This document shows positions 18,056 through 28,800 of a stretch of 64,000 nt of DNA, in pieces. Every line of letters starts with the position of its first letter. The stretch's first letter is position 1. Source of the DNA: DASQZT01 sp963728965. GTDB lineage: Bacteria; Acidobacteriota; Terriglobia; Bryobacterales; Bryobacteraceae. Under the pieces are notes generated by a model. It was not told the DNA's origin. It worked only from the letters and a program-made list of their open reading frames with translations, and did no database searches. The DNA lies in the NCBI GenBank assembly GCA_963728965.1, contig CAVSMH010000006.1:620001-684000 (forward strand), given 5' to 3'. A program made the position numbers and the translations under genes.

Positions 18056-18992
18056 TGGCGAAAGCCGCCCGTGCGCCGGTCGCCCACCCGCGAAAGATGT
18101 ACCAGACGGTGCGGCAGATCGTGCGCCACCACCTGGGAGCAATGTCCGCCACATTTCGCGTGAAAAGGGCGGCAAGAGCAACCGCGTGTATTCGGTGGAC
18201 CATGAAGCCGAACCATTCATCGTCCGGCTCAACGAGAACCGGGCCAAGCTGAACCCGTTTCTCAAAGAGCAATGGGTCACCGCACGGATGCGCACGGAGG
18301 GTTTGCCCGTTGCTGACATCCTGGAAGTGGGCGACGACCCGTTGCCGTACATGATTCTTCGCAAGTCGCCCGGCGAGCCCGCCACCTTTCAACCGGATCG
18401 CAAGCGCATCATCCGCGACCTGGGAGGCTATGCGGCGCGCATCAATTGCATCCGGACCCATGGCTTCGGCGCCGCGTTCGACCGGTCGCCGGAACCGTCT
18501 TCACACCAGCGGAGCTGGAATGAGTTCCTGAGCGGGGAGTTTCAACTGGAGAAACGGCTGCGCGCCCTACGGCGCTTTGGAATGGTTGCGCGCCCACAAC
18601 TCGACAAGATCGGCGCGCTGCTGGAGTCGGCTTGCGGCAAGGGCCGCACCGCAGCCTTAAACCACGGCGACCTTCGCCCGAAGAACGTCCTGGTGGACGA
18701 GAAAGGGCGCATTTCGGCGATTCTCGATTGGGAGAACTGCAGCTCGAACCTCGCTCCCGAATGGGAGCTTTCGCTGGCGCTGCACGATCTCTCGATCGAC
18801 GAAAAGGAGGAGTTCATCGCCGGGTACGGTCTCAATCCCAAGGCGGTGTCGGCGATCGCTCCCACCATGAAGGCGCTCAACCTGATGAACTACGTGCAGG
18901 AAATCGACCGCCTCGCCAGGGAAGAGGACCGGGCGCAACTGGAGCGACACCGCCTCAGGCTGAGCGGCGCGCTCGATCTCTACTGCCTGTAG
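18055..18992 (+). pseudogene. APH-type phosphotransferase, one frameshift
   Basis: Starts ATG 18055, overlapping the HAD stop. The first frame reads RKMYQTVRQIVRHHLGAM; near 18145 the frame slips and continues as RHISREKGGKSNRVYSVDHE and FIVRLNENRAKLN, then GDDPLPYMILRKSPGE (hinge), the catalytic loop LNHGDLRPKNVLVD and the metal-binding AILDWENCSS. This is the aminoglycoside phosphotransferase/choline-kinase-like fold. Joined length about 312 residues, normal. The gene pairs with the preceding HAD phosphatase, so the two could act on one metabolite in opposite directions or in sequence; that is inference. Single-base loss, again possibly technical. Confidence 0.7.
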
Positions 18993-19016
18993 ACTGGGCC
19001 GGCGACCGGGAGGTCC

Positions 19017-20831
19017 TTATGGCCGTGTTTCGACGACCCGCTTCCCGATCACCTGGAGCCGGCCGGTGAACCGTCGCGCGGTGAGCCCGAAATCGCTGAA
19101 GTTCTCGCCGATGGCCACCTGCGCGGGCGCCGCGATCAGCATCCCGGCCACCTGCCGGATAACGACCTGACCGCCCACCGCCACGGTGAGCTCGTGCGTT
19201 AATGGTGAGAAGGCAAGGTGAATCGGTACTGGTTCGCTCCCCGGGGCCGGAAGGTCGCAGGTGGCCTTCGCATCGTCGGCCTGGGAGACCAGGCGTAGCA
19301 TGTCCGCGCCGTGCTCCGCATACAGGAAGAGCTGGTGATGCGAGTGGCCGATGGTTACGATCGGCTCCCGAAAACCAGCGGGTTCGGGAATGAAACGAGC
19401 CCGGAGGTCCACCGTGATTTCGGGGTCGAGCAGGGGCCGGTATTCGCGTGCGGGGCTGAACCACCGCGCGATGCGCACATAGCGCAGCGGCCGATCCTTC
19501 AGGATGTCGTCGTAGGGGCCTTCAAACCCCAGGGCCAGGTTGGCCACGGTGGTGTATCCGATGAGCGCGACGAAGGCCGCCGTAAAGACGGCGCGCCGCC
19601 GGCCGGAGATCCGGCAGACGAACACCGCGAGATTCGCCACCGCGGTGAAGACGGCGAGCGGTACGAAATCGACCTCGTAGCGATGCGTCGCCAGGTGGGT
19701 CGACATCAGGAACAACAGAATCGCCGCCGAGGACGCAGCGGGGATCCAGAGAATGCCGCGGGAAAAGGGCATCACGAGCGCGGCCAGCAGAAAGGGCGCC
19801 ACCCACAGGGCTCCCACACAGGGTTCCACAAAGTAATCGCGCGGCAGCGGATGGCGTTCCGCGGAATCGAACGGAAACCGGAAGACCATGCGCATCCACG
19901 GGAAAACCGGACTCATCTCGGGCCGCGAAAGCAGCATGAAATAGGCGCCGGGCACCAGATTGTGCCCAGACAGCTCGATGCGGTTCTGGCCGGGACCGGC
20001 AAGCTGATAGCGGAAGCCGAACTCGAAGGGATTGCCGAAACGCTCGTAATTATAGAGGGCGATGGCAGCGCCGACCAGGGCGAAGGCGAGCGCGAAGGCC
20101 ACAACTTCCCACTTGCGCTCCCGTCCGTACATCCAGACAAGCGCGGCCAGCGCGATGAGGCCTGCCAGAATCAGGTGCGGGCGCGACGCCACCGCGGCTC
20201 CGTACATCAGGCCGGAAGCCGCGAGCCAATACGGGGCGCGAGGCGAGCCGATGCCGCGCACCAGAAAGAACACCGCGGCGGAAAGACAGAAGTAGCCGCC
20301 CGCGATGGCGATTTCATAGACTGCCACGCGGTTCAGCAGGTACGGGACCGACTGGCCGAGGCCCAGCGCCAGCAGCATCGCCGCCAGCAGCAACGGGCCC
20401 GGCTTCACCGCGAATCGATCCAAGACCCGCAGCAGCGCCCCGCTGGAGAAAAGGAATCCCCCGAAGGCCATCAGGAACATGGCGAAATTCTGGGGCAGGT
20501 CGTGGCCTGTCGCCAGGCGCCAGGGAGCGAAAAAGAGCACCGCCGGCGCCGCGCCGAAGTACAGGTAGTAGCGTCCGCCGTAGAGCACCATATCGTGCCA
20601 CTTGATGGACGGATCCACGGAAGGATCCCACGGATCGGGCTGAGCCAGGAGCGCGGGCGACGGCTGGATGGGCAGATACAGGTGGCCGCCGGTGAAGGCG
20701 CGCGCCAGGAAGTTGTAGTAGCCGTCGAGGTCGTATCCCCATTCGAATCGCGTGCCGGAGGCGCGAACGGCCCAGAGGTAGTACACGCCCACCAGCGTGG
20801 CGACCGCGGCAAAGACTACGCGGCGCGCCAT
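19017..20831 (-). CDS. Polytopic membrane protein, possible GT-C-type glycosyltransferase
   Basis: 604 residues from ATG 20831, which overlaps the stop of the upstream TPR gene (TAATG). The N-terminal ~430 residues hold about ten hydrophobic segments (for example VVFAAVATLVGVYYLWAV, LLLAAMLLALGLGQSVPYL, VVAFALAFALVGAAIALY, AAILLFLMSTHLA), and a conserved-looking periplasmic-type loop ATHRYEVDFVPLAVF. The C-terminal ~170 residues form a soluble beta-rich domain (LFLYAEHGADMLRL...). The design resembles acidobacterial mannosyltransferase-like proteins, but no catalytic Asp motif is certain. Co-transcribed with the TPR protein; probably inner membrane. Confidence 0.72.
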   Translation of the reverse strand: MARRVVFAAVATLVGVYYLWAVRASGTRFEWGYDLDGYYNFLARAFTGGHLYLPIQPSPALLAQPDPWDPSVDPSIKWHDMVLYGGRYYLYFGAAPAVLFFAPWRLATGHDLPQNFAMFLMAFGGFLFSSGALLRVLDRFAVKPGPLLLAAMLLALGLGQSVPYLLNRVAVYEIAIAGGYFCLSAAVFFLVRGIGSPRAPYWLAASGLMYGAAVASRPHLILAGLIALAALVWMYGRERKWEVVAFALAFALVGAAIALYNYERFGNPFEFGFRYQLAGPGQNRIELSGHNLVPGAYFMLLSRPEMSPVFPWMRMVFRFPFDSAERHPLPRDYFVEPCVGALWVAPFLLAALVMPFSRGILWIPAASSAAILLFLMSTHLATHRYEVDFVPLAVFTAVANLAVFVCRISGRRRAVFTAAFVALIGYTTVANLALGFEGPYDDILKDRPLRYVRIARWFSPAREYRPLLDPEITVDLRARFIPEPAGFREPIVTIGHSHHQLFLYAEHGADMLRLVSQADDAKATCDLPAPGSEPVPIHLAFSPLTHELTVAVGGQVVIRQVAGMLIAAPAQVAIGENFSDFGLTARRFTGRLQVIGKRVVETRP

Positions 20832-22843
20832 TACCAGTCCTGTAGCCGCTTGGTCTGGAAGAGAATGGCCTTTTGCGCGGCGGCCTGGCTCGCATCGGCG
20901 CCGCACGAGTCCAGGTAGTAGCGAACCTCGGGGCTGTGCGCACCCAGGGCCACCGCGGTAGCGAGCGCGGCGCGCGCCTCTTCGCATTGCCGGTGAGTGG
21001 CCAGCAGCACGCCGCGCGCCACCCAGCCCGCGTGCCACTCCGGCCAGCGGTTCTGCACCTGGTTGATGAGCCGGGTGGCCTCGCCGGTGTTTCCGGCAAG
21101 TTCCATGGTAGTGCCCTTCATGAGCAGTACCTCGCGGCTCTCGGGCGCGGCTTCGAGCAGGCGCAGAGCCCGCGCGGACTGTCCGGCGCGGTTGAGGAAC
21201 GCGGCCGCCAGCAGATAGAACCCGGGGCTGGGGGGCGGGCTCGCCAGCGAGCGCTCGCAAGCCGCCAGCGCCGCTTCGCGTTGCCCCGCGGCCTCGAGTG
21301 TAAGCGCGCGCGCCAGGTAATAGTCGGCACCCTCTACCTGTTGCAACACTTCGGCGGCCAGCGCATACTGGCGCGCATCCAGCAAGGCGCGGCCGGCGCT
21401 GGCGAGCACCGTGGCGCCGGGTTTGAGCGCTACCACCGCGCGCGCGGTGGCGGTTGCCTGCGCGAGATTGCCGTCGTCGAGCAGCAATTGCAGGTAGCGA
21501 AGCTGGGCCGAAGCGTCGGCGGGATTGGTGCGTACAGCCGTTTCGACGCGGGCGCGATAATCGGCGCGCTGCTCGGCGGGGGTGAGGCTGAGATAGTCCA
21601 CCAGGCCGGCCGGTACGCCGACCTTCTTCTCCGGTCCAAGCTGGCGGAAGCGGTCCATCGCCGTTTTCGACTCGGCGGCCATACCCGCGTCGGCCAGGGC
21701 GCGGCCGAAGTGAAGCTGCACTTTGGAATCGCCGGGCGCGAGCCGGGCAGCCTCGCGCAGCACGCGCACGGCATCGGCGGCGCGATCCAGGGCGAGATAG
21801 GTCTGGCCCAGGCGATCGAGACTCATGGCGTCGGACGGGCGGCGGGCAGCGGCGAATTCGAGGTCCGGGAGGGCGGCCTCGGGCTTGCCCTGCCGGTAAT
21901 AGAAACTGCCGCGGGCAGCGCGCGCTTCGACGAAGTCGGGCTTCAGGGCGAGCGCGCGGTCGAAGTGCGCCATGGCCTGCGATGGATCGGTTTCGGTTTG
22001 CGCCATGGCCAGTTCGAAATGGCCCGCGGCGTCGTCGTGGTGACGCGCGAGGAACCACTCCAGGTCGGCGATGCCTTCCTCGAACTGCCCCTTGCAGACG
22101 GCGGTGTAGCCCCGTTCGCGGCGTGCAAAATCGTCATCGGGCACGAGCTTGAGGTAGCGGTTCCAGGCATCGAGCGAGTCGGCGAAGGCGCCGATATCGC
22201 CGGTGGCGATGGCCAGCAGTTTCTGAATGTCGGCGCGCGCCGGCGCGAGGCGCCCGGCCTGGGCCAGCAGGCGTACGGCGGACTCCTTCTGCTGCAACGC
22301 GGCATAGACATAGGCCAGGCTGTATAGGGCATCGACGTTTTCCGGCTGCTGGCGGAGCGCGGCCTCCAGGACCTCGCGTGCCCGCTCCCGATGGCCGGCG
22401 TACGAAGCCGCAATACCGAGATCGTAGAGCACGCCAAAATCGCCCGGAGCCGCGGCCAGGGCGCGGCTGAGGAACGCTTCGGCTTTATCGAACTCGCCAA
22501 TGCCGCCGAGGGCTCGTCCGGCTGCGGCCTGGAAGGCGGCGGTTTTGGGCGAGGACGAAGAAAGCCGGGTGAACAGCGCGTCCGCCGCGGCGCGGTCGCC
22601 GGCCAGGTAGAGCGCCTGCAAGCGGAGCAGCGAGGAGCCGGGCGTGTGGCCCTCGGCGGAAGGCAGGTGATCCAGGTAGGCAAGCGTTTCGCGCGCATGC
22701 TGCTGCGCGGTGGCGCGGTCGCCCCGGCGGAACGCGGCTACGGCCTCGCGGATCGCCGTGTTGCCGTCCACGGCCCAAAGAGCGGCCACGGAAAGAACGA
22801 CGATCGCGGCTCGAATCCGGCGGCGGTGGCCTCGGGGTTTCAC
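20831..22843 (-). CDS. Exported tetratricopeptide-repeat protein
   Basis: 670 residues with an N-terminal hydrophobic leader (AAIVVLSVAALWAVDG). At least twelve TPR-like helical repeats can be traced from residue 45 on, e.g. AEAFLSRALAAAPGDFGVL, AREVLEAALRQQPENVDAL, AMAHFDRALALKPDFVEA, AVRVLREAARLAPGDSKV. TPR arrays serve as scaffolds for protein contacts; the partner may be the membrane protein encoded immediately downstream or the CRTAC1 protein transcribed divergently from a 28-bp gap. TPR and CRTAC1 genes side by side are common in Acidobacteriota and Planctomycetota genomes. Function not known. Confidence 0.85.
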   Translation of the reverse strand: MKPRGHRRRIRAAIVVLSVAALWAVDGNTAIREAVAAFRRGDRATAQQHARETLAYLDHLPSAEGHTPGSSLLRLQALYLAGDRAAADALFTRLSSSSPKTAAFQAAAGRALGGIGEFDKAEAFLSRALAAAPGDFGVLYDLGIAASYAGHRERAREVLEAALRQQPENVDALYSLAYVYAALQQKESAVRLLAQAGRLAPARADIQKLLAIATGDIGAFADSLDAWNRYLKLVPDDDFARRERGYTAVCKGQFEEGIADLEWFLARHHDDAAGHFELAMAQTETDPSQAMAHFDRALALKPDFVEARAARGSFYYRQGKPEAALPDLEFAAARRPSDAMSLDRLGQTYLALDRAADAVRVLREAARLAPGDSKVQLHFGRALADAGMAAESKTAMDRFRQLGPEKKVGVPAGLVDYLSLTPAEQRADYRARVETAVRTNPADASAQLRYLQLLLDDGNLAQATATARAVVALKPGATVLASAGRALLDARQYALAAEVLQQVEGADYYLARALTLEAAGQREAALAACERSLASPPPSPGFYLLAAAFLNRAGQSARALRLLEAAPESREVLLMKGTTMELAGNTGEATRLINQVQNRWPEWHAGWVARGVLLATHRQCEEARAALATAVALGAHSPEVRYYLDSCGADASQAAAQKAILFQTKRLQDW

Positions 22844-22871
22844 TGGAACAGCTTATTATAAAGGTAATCCG

Positions 22872-24635
22872 ATGACGCGCAGACAGATGCTGGCGGCCGC
22901 GATGGCCGCCGCGCGGACACCGTTGCGCGCCCAATACGGGGGCATGGCTTCTCGGGGCGTGAAGCCGGTACCGCGGGGCAAACCCTCAGGCAAACCGTTC
23001 CACGCCCGCCTGGTCGACGTGGCCTCCGCGGCCGGCCTGCGCGCGCCGGTGATTTACGGGGAACTGGGGCATAACGATTACATCCTCGACTCGATGGGCT
23101 GCGGCGCCGCTTTCCTCGATTACGACAACGATGGCTGGCTCGACATCGTCATGCTGACCGGCCGGCGCTGGGAGAACACCCCGAAAGAAGCCGTCATCCG
23201 CCTGTATCGCAACAATCGGGACGGCACTTTCTCCGACGTCACGGAGAAGTCCGGCCTCGGCCGCAGCGTGTGGGCCAACGGCATTACGGTCGGCGACTAC
23301 GACAACGACGGCTTCGACGATCTGTTCATCACGTGCTGGGGGCAGAACCTGCTGTTTCACAATAACGGCGACGGCACGTTCTCCGAGGTCACCGGGAACG
23401 CGGGACTGCTTCACGATGGCACGCGCTATGGCACCGGCTGCACGTGGATCGACTACGATCGCAACGGGCGGCTGGACCTGTTCGTTTCGCACTATACCGT
23501 CTTCGACCGCGCCAGGACTCCGCCGCGCGGGAAGGACCCTTCGTGCGCCTACCGCACCGTTCCTGTGTACTGCGGCCCCGCCGGACTGCCGCAGGAGCCT
23601 TGCCGCCTGTATCACAACAACGGCGACGGCACCTTCACGGATGTGAGCGAAAAATCCGGCATCGCGGCCATTCAGCCCGGCTATGCGCTGACCGCCGCCG
23701 CGGCCGATTTCGACGGCGACGGGTGGCCCGATATCTACGTGGCCTGCGACACCACTCCCAGCCTCCTGCTGCGCAACAACCACGATGGAACGTTTACCGA
23801 ACAGGGCCTGGAAAGCGGAGTTTCGCTGAGCGAGGACGGCCAGGAGCAGGCCGGCATGGGGCTCGGTATCGGCGATTTCGACGTCGACGGAAACCTGGAC
23901 ATCCTGAAAACGCATTTCCGCGACGACACGCCGGCGCTCTATCGCGGCAACGGCAAGGGATTTTTCCGCGATGTGACGCTGCGCGCCGGCCTGGGCGTGG
24001 AAACGCGGTTCGTGGGATGGGGCGCCGGAATCGTGGACCTCGATAACGATGGCCTCCCCGACCTGTTCTTCGCCACCGGAATGGTGTATCCCGAACCCGA
24101 AGCGAAGCTGGCCGACGCCGCGTACCGCACCTCGAGAGTGGTCTACCGCAACCTCGGCGAGGGCCGCTTCGAGGAACTCCTGGAGGAAGCCGGGCCGGGC
24201 GTCACCGAGGCCCATTCGAGCCGCGGCGTGGCCTTCGGCGACTTCGACAACGACGGCGACATCGACATCCTGGTGATGAACATGAACGAACCGCCGTCGC
24301 TGCTGCGCAACGATACCGGCGGCGCCCATCACTGGCTCAAGGTGCTGCTGGCCGGAACCGTGTCCAACCGCAGCGCCATTGGGGCGCAGGTGGCGGCCAC
24401 CTACGGCGGGCGCAAACAGGTGCAGGCGGTGCTGGCGCAAAGCTCGTATCTTTCGGTGAACGACCGCCGGCTCCACTTCGGGCTGGGTGCGGAGACCAGG
24501 GCGGACCTCGAAATCCTCTGGCCGAACGGCGGGCGCGAGAAAGTGGCGGGGGTGCCCGCGGATCGTCTGGTGGTGGTGCGCGAAGGCGCCGGCGTGGTGC
24601 GCACCGAGCGGCTCGGCTCCGACCGCCGCGGTTGA
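22872..24635 (+). CDS. Tat-exported CRTAC1-family protein (FG-GAP/VCBS repeats plus ASPIC/UnbV)
   Basis: ATG 22872 gives MTRRQMLAAAMAAA, a twin-arginine signal. The body carries calcium-binding-like FG-GAP/VCBS repeats with the DxDNDGxxD pattern: FLDYDNDGWLDIVMLTG, GDYDNDGFDDLFIT, IDYDRNGRLDLFVSHY, ADFDGDGWPDIYVACD, GDFDVDGNLDILKTHF, VDLDNDGLPDLFF and GDFDNDGDIDILVMNM, interleaved with NNGDGTFSEVT-type strands. The C-terminal ASPIC/UnbV domain follows (AIGAQVAATYGG ... LEILWPNGGREKVAG). About 587 residues, normal. The open frame extends upstream to 22710 but that part is antisense to the TPR gene. Likely periplasmic or surface beta-propeller adhesin; ligand unknown. Confidence 0.9.
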   Translation: MTRRQMLAAAMAAARTPLRAQYGGMASRGVKPVPRGKPSGKPFHARLVDVASAAGLRAPVIYGELGHNDYILDSMGCGAAFLDYDNDGWLDIVMLTGRRWENTPKEAVIRLYRNNRDGTFSDVTEKSGLGRSVWANGITVGDYDNDGFDDLFITCWGQNLLFHNNGDGTFSEVTGNAGLLHDGTRYGTGCTWIDYDRNGRLDLFVSHYTVFDRARTPPRGKDPSCAYRTVPVYCGPAGLPQEPCRLYHNNGDGTFTDVSEKSGIAAIQPGYALTAAAADFDGDGWPDIYVACDTTPSLLLRNNHDGTFTEQGLESGVSLSEDGQEQAGMGLGIGDFDVDGNLDILKTHFRDDTPALYRGNGKGFFRDVTLRAGLGVETRFVGWGAGIVDLDNDGLPDLFFATGMVYPEPEAKLADAAYRTSRVVYRNLGEGRFEELLEEAGPGVTEAHSSRGVAFGDFDNDGDIDILVMNMNEPPSLLRNDTGGAHHWLKVLLAGTVSNRSAIGAQVAATYGGRKQVQAVLAQSSYLSVNDRRLHFGLGAETRADLEILWPNGGREKVAGVPADRLVVVREGAGVVRTERLGSDRRG

Positions 24636-24717
24636 GGATTGATTCAAGGCGAGCATTGGAGGAGAATCGGTTTGAGGAACCTGAACTCCGGTTCTTGAAC
24701 GGGAGAAGGAGGTTGCC

Positions 24718-25632
24718 GTGAAATTGTCCTGCCTTAGCATGGCGCTGCTCCTGATCGCCGGCCCCACCGTGGCCTTCGCGGACGATCTGAGCGATGCCTT
24801 TGCAAACCTGAAGAAAGCCGAAGAATCCAAAGATGCCGCGCAGGTGAAAAAACTGGCGGCAGAGGTGCACACGCTGGCCTCGAAAATGATCGGCGCGCCG
24901 GCGCCCGAGAGTGAAGACGAAAAGGCGGCCTGGAACGAGCGGCTCACCTATGCCAAAGATGTCGATCTGCATAGCGAATACGCGCTGTTTGCCACCGCGG
25001 TACAATCGCCGCCGGCGACCCTGATCGAATTGGTGGCCGCGCTTGAAGAGCAGAATCCGAAGAGCAAGTATCTGGACCAGGCTTACGGGGCCTACCTGTT
25101 GGCGCTGAACCAGACCGGGGCATCGGCAAAGATCCTGCCGATTGCGGAGAAAGGGCTCGCCAATTTTCCCGACAACGAGGACCTGCTGCTGTATCTTGCC
25201 GAGTCTTCGATGACCCGCAAGCAGCCCGACCGCGCGGCCGCCCTGGCCACGCGGCTGACGTCCGTGATGAACCGGCACTCCAAGCCGGAGGGTATGTCCG
25301 CTGCCGATTGGGAGCGCAAGCGCACTGCCGTGTTAGGCCGGGGTTACTGGATGGCCGGCGTGATTCATGGCGAACAGAACCAATACATGCTGGCTGACAA
25401 GGAATTGCGCGCGGCGCTGCCGCTCATCAAAGGCACCGATGCGATGACGGCGCCGGCATTGTATTGGCTGGGCGTGTCCAACTACCATCTCGGCAAAATG
25501 ACCAACAGCAAAAAGCGGGTGCTGGAAGGCGCGACGTTCAGCGACCAGGCGGCAGCGATTGCGGGCCCGTACCAGCAGCAGGCGTGGAAGAACGCGCAGA
25601 TCATGAAGACCGAGGCCGGCCGGATGCGCTGA
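24718..25632 (+). CDS. Exported TPR-like helical protein
   Basis: 304 residues from GTG 24718, placed by a strong purine-rich ribosome site GGGAGAAGGAGG at 24701-24712. Signal peptide MKLSCLSMALLLIAGPTVAFA, cleavage likely after AFA. The mature part is alpha-helical with TPR-like pairs (LDQAYGAYLLALNQTGASA; LPIAEKGLANFPDNEDLLLYL; LYWLGVSNYHLGKM). No enzymatic motif. Transcribed in the same direction as the CRTAC1 gene with an 82-base gap; it may share that transcript. Function unknown. Confidence 0.82.
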   Translation: MKLSCLSMALLLIAGPTVAFADDLSDAFANLKKAEESKDAAQVKKLAAEVHTLASKMIGAPAPESEDEKAAWNERLTYAKDVDLHSEYALFATAVQSPPATLIELVAALEEQNPKSKYLDQAYGAYLLALNQTGASAKILPIAEKGLANFPDNEDLLLYLAESSMTRKQPDRAAALATRLTSVMNRHSKPEGMSAADWERKRTAVLGRGYWMAGVIHGEQNQYMLADKELRAALPLIKGTDAMTAPALYWLGVSNYHLGKMTNSKKRVLEGATFSDQAAAIAGPYQQQAWKNAQIMKTEAGRMR

Positions 25633-25805
25633 GCGTCTCCGTGGCGGAGCAGGGCCTGACGCGGAAACACCCTGCCCGCTCCCTGGCCAGCCTCACCCGG
25701 CTCGGCGGGCCCGAACCGCACGTCACGTGTGGCAGTGCCGCACGATTGCGCCAGGCACGCGGGGCCCGAGTTCCACTGTCCCACCCCCCGGAGTCCGCAT
25801 TCCCC

Positions 25806-25848
25806 CAAAAACAAAAGGGGCCGTCCGTGGAGTTCCACGGGCGGCCCG
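25806..25848 (-). terminator. Rho-independent terminator of the first TonB receptor gene
   Basis: On the - strand a 13-bp stem (arms 25819-25831 and 25834-25846, one G-T-type mismatch, two-base loop or a slightly shorter stem with a 4-6-base loop) is followed by a T-rich run (25806-25818). It lies 26 bases past the stop of the receptor gene. Confidence 0.85.
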
Positions 25849-25873
25849 GAGGGATTCTGGTGAAGGCTTGGAG

Positions 25874-28800
25874 TCAGAACTCGAAGCGCAGCGTCATGGC
25901 CATCTGGCGCGGGTTGCGGGCGCTGGTCCAGCGGCCAAACTGCGCGTTCGATTGCACGATCTGGCCCTTCTGGAACGACGGCCAGTCAAAGGTCGGCGAC
26001 GTATTGATGCCGCTGAACTGGGTGTGGTTCGGAGCGTTGTACATCTCCGCCCGGAACGTGAACCCGCGGCCCCTCTCGCTCTTCAGCGGGAAGAACTTGG
26101 CGAAGGTGATGTCCCAGTTGTTCATGCTGGTCGGCCGGTACATGTAGTTGTAGCCGCCGGCGTTGCCGAAGCAGGAGATGTTCTGGTTGGTCCAACTGCA
26201 CGGCTGCGGCGGGGTAAATACCGACGTGTTGTAGGCGGCAAACTGCGTCCGTGCGCCCGTAACATCCATCGGATCTCCCGTGATCAGCATGCGTGCGCCT
26301 TCCGCCGAACCGGTGATGTTGGGCGCGGGATTGGCGGCGTTCGTACCGGTCCAGGTACAGCAGCCGATGGAGGTGCGGTCCGCGCTTTGCAGGCCCGTAA
26401 TGCCGGAGATGGTCCAGTGGTCGGTAACGATGCCCAGCAACCTGCTGTTCATCCGTTTGCCGAGGTTCGGCACCTCGTAGATGTAGTTGATGTACGCCAT
26501 ATGCATCGGCGAGCTCCACGGCCCATAGTTACGGAACTGGTCCGGCCAATAGGGGCTGTGGCCGGTGATCTGCATCTCTTTCGAGTAGGTGTAGGAGAGG
26601 CCGTACGACAGGCCATGCGACATGCCGCGGCGCACCGATACCTGGAGCGAATGGTAGTTGGAACTGCCGTCGAAATTGCGGGTTTGGATATTTCCCAATC
26701 CGGCGAGGGGCCGCAGGAAGTCGTCCCCGTATGCGTGATTGGCCCATGCCGGGAGGTTGGCGTTCCATGGGCTGGCATTGGCCGGGTCGAACTGCGAGAA
26801 CATCGGAATCGCATTGATCGGCGTGGCACCCGTTCCGCCGCCGCCCATCTGCAGATGGCGGTGCAAGGCGCCCACATAAGAAGCGTCCAACACCGTCCCA
26901 AAACCGGTGCTCTGCTGAATGCCGAAGCTGAAATTCATGATGTTTTCCAGCTTCTGCTCGCCGATGGTGTTGTAGGTGGGAGCGATCGGTGTGATGGCAG
27001 CGTTCGAGCCCTGCGTAGTGACCGAGCTGATGGGCGCGTAGTACAGGGTCTTGGTGAGAGTCAGCGGCGGCTGCCCGTTGGCGCTCATGATCTGGTTGCC
27101 GTCCCCGCGGTTATAGAACTGGCCGAAGCCGGTTCGGATGGCGGTTTTACCGTTGCCGAATACGTCCCAGGCGAGCCCGATACGAATGGCCGGAGCGACG
27201 GGAGTGACGGTGAACATCGATTGCGGCAACCCTTTTCCATCCGCGATCACCATGCCGGGCGCGACGTTCGGACACGACGCATATCCGCCCACCGAACAGG
27301 GAACAAACGTGCCGACCAGTGACGGGAACGTGGTGTATCCGGTCTTGGGATCGATCGCCACCTGTTTTCCGGCGCTGTTGTATCCCGGATAATAGAGCCG
27401 CGCCGCCTGGTTGGCGTCGTAGGTTGACGGCACGAATGCAGCCGTGGTGTTGTTTTCGTTGGCTTGCGGCGCCAAATGATAGAAGCGCACGCCCAGATCG
27501 AGCGTGACCCGCCGGCTGACGCGCCAGTTGTCCTGGACGTAAGCCTCAACGCCGGTAAACCAGAAATCGCCCATCACGCGCCAGCCTTCGTTGTACTGCT
27601 GGAAGTTGCCGACGTAGGCATTGGCGTATCCGTTGCCGGTGTCCTGCGGCATGGCGGAAGTGCTGGAGAAGTTGTAGAAGCCGAGGTAGTTGCCCTGTCC
27701 GCCCTGCTGCCACTTGCCGGTGCGCTCGAAGGTGAAGCCGGTCTTGAAGCTGTGAGCGCCCTTGACGATGCTCAGGTTGTCGCTGAAGGTGTAGATGTTG
27801 TTGATGTTCGTGTAGGGGCGCATGTTGAAGGTGGTGTTCACCTGCCCCACCGTCGAGCCCCCTCCGAACTGAATTCCGGGAACCAGGACCGAGAAGTTCT
27901 GGTCGCCGGGGGCGAGCGTAGGCCGGACTCCGGTATTGTTGAAACTCGGATTCTTATCGTTGAACCAGTGGGGCGGGTTCGCCATGTTGGACCGGTCGAG
28001 TTGCGCCGGATCGTGGGGATAATAGTCCCAACTGTTCCAGCTCTTGCCGAACGTGAACTCGTTGACCATGGTCGGACTAATGGTATACGTGACACCGGCG
28101 CCGTAGCCGTGCCCCGGGTTGGGGTGGTCTTCGGAATAGGGCGCCCACTTGCCATCCGCGCCCTTGAGTTCCATCAATGCGGCGAGATTGCTCGCGGCCG
28201 TCTGATCGAAATCATAGTCGTTGATGTAATGGAACCAGCCGTTCAGCTTGTTGGTGAGGTAGGTGTCCATCCGGATCACGTCGTTGCGGCGGGGATGCGA
28301 TTCGCCGAACTCCGCCAGGTAGTTCCGGCGGGTGAGTTGGGTGGGATCGCCTTCCGTGAAACAGCCGTTGCCGTTGGCATTCTGGGCGATGTCGCAGCGG
28401 TTCGGCATCGGCAGGAAGTTCAGCATCGCCACGCCCGCCGGGTTCATCAGGGACTTGGGAATGATGTTGCCCGGGAATACCGTCGAGCGATTCGAGGCAG
28501 GATCGTAGATCGGAATGAGTTTCCCGTTCTGGTCGTTGCTTTGGGAAAAGTCGCCTCCGCGTTCGAGCGCAGTCGGCATATAGTAATACTGCCGTTGCGT
28601 CTGCGGTTTCTGCTTGGTGTATTCCTGGGAAACGAAGAAGAACAGCCGCCGTTTGTCGGTGTTCCATTTCCCCGGGATGTAGACCGGGCCGCCGATGCGG
28701 AAACCATCCACGAAATACCGGTACGTGCTCTTCTGGTTATTGTTGAAGTTCTCGAAATAGTTCTTGGCGTTGAACATCTCGTGCCGCTTGACGGCCCAGC

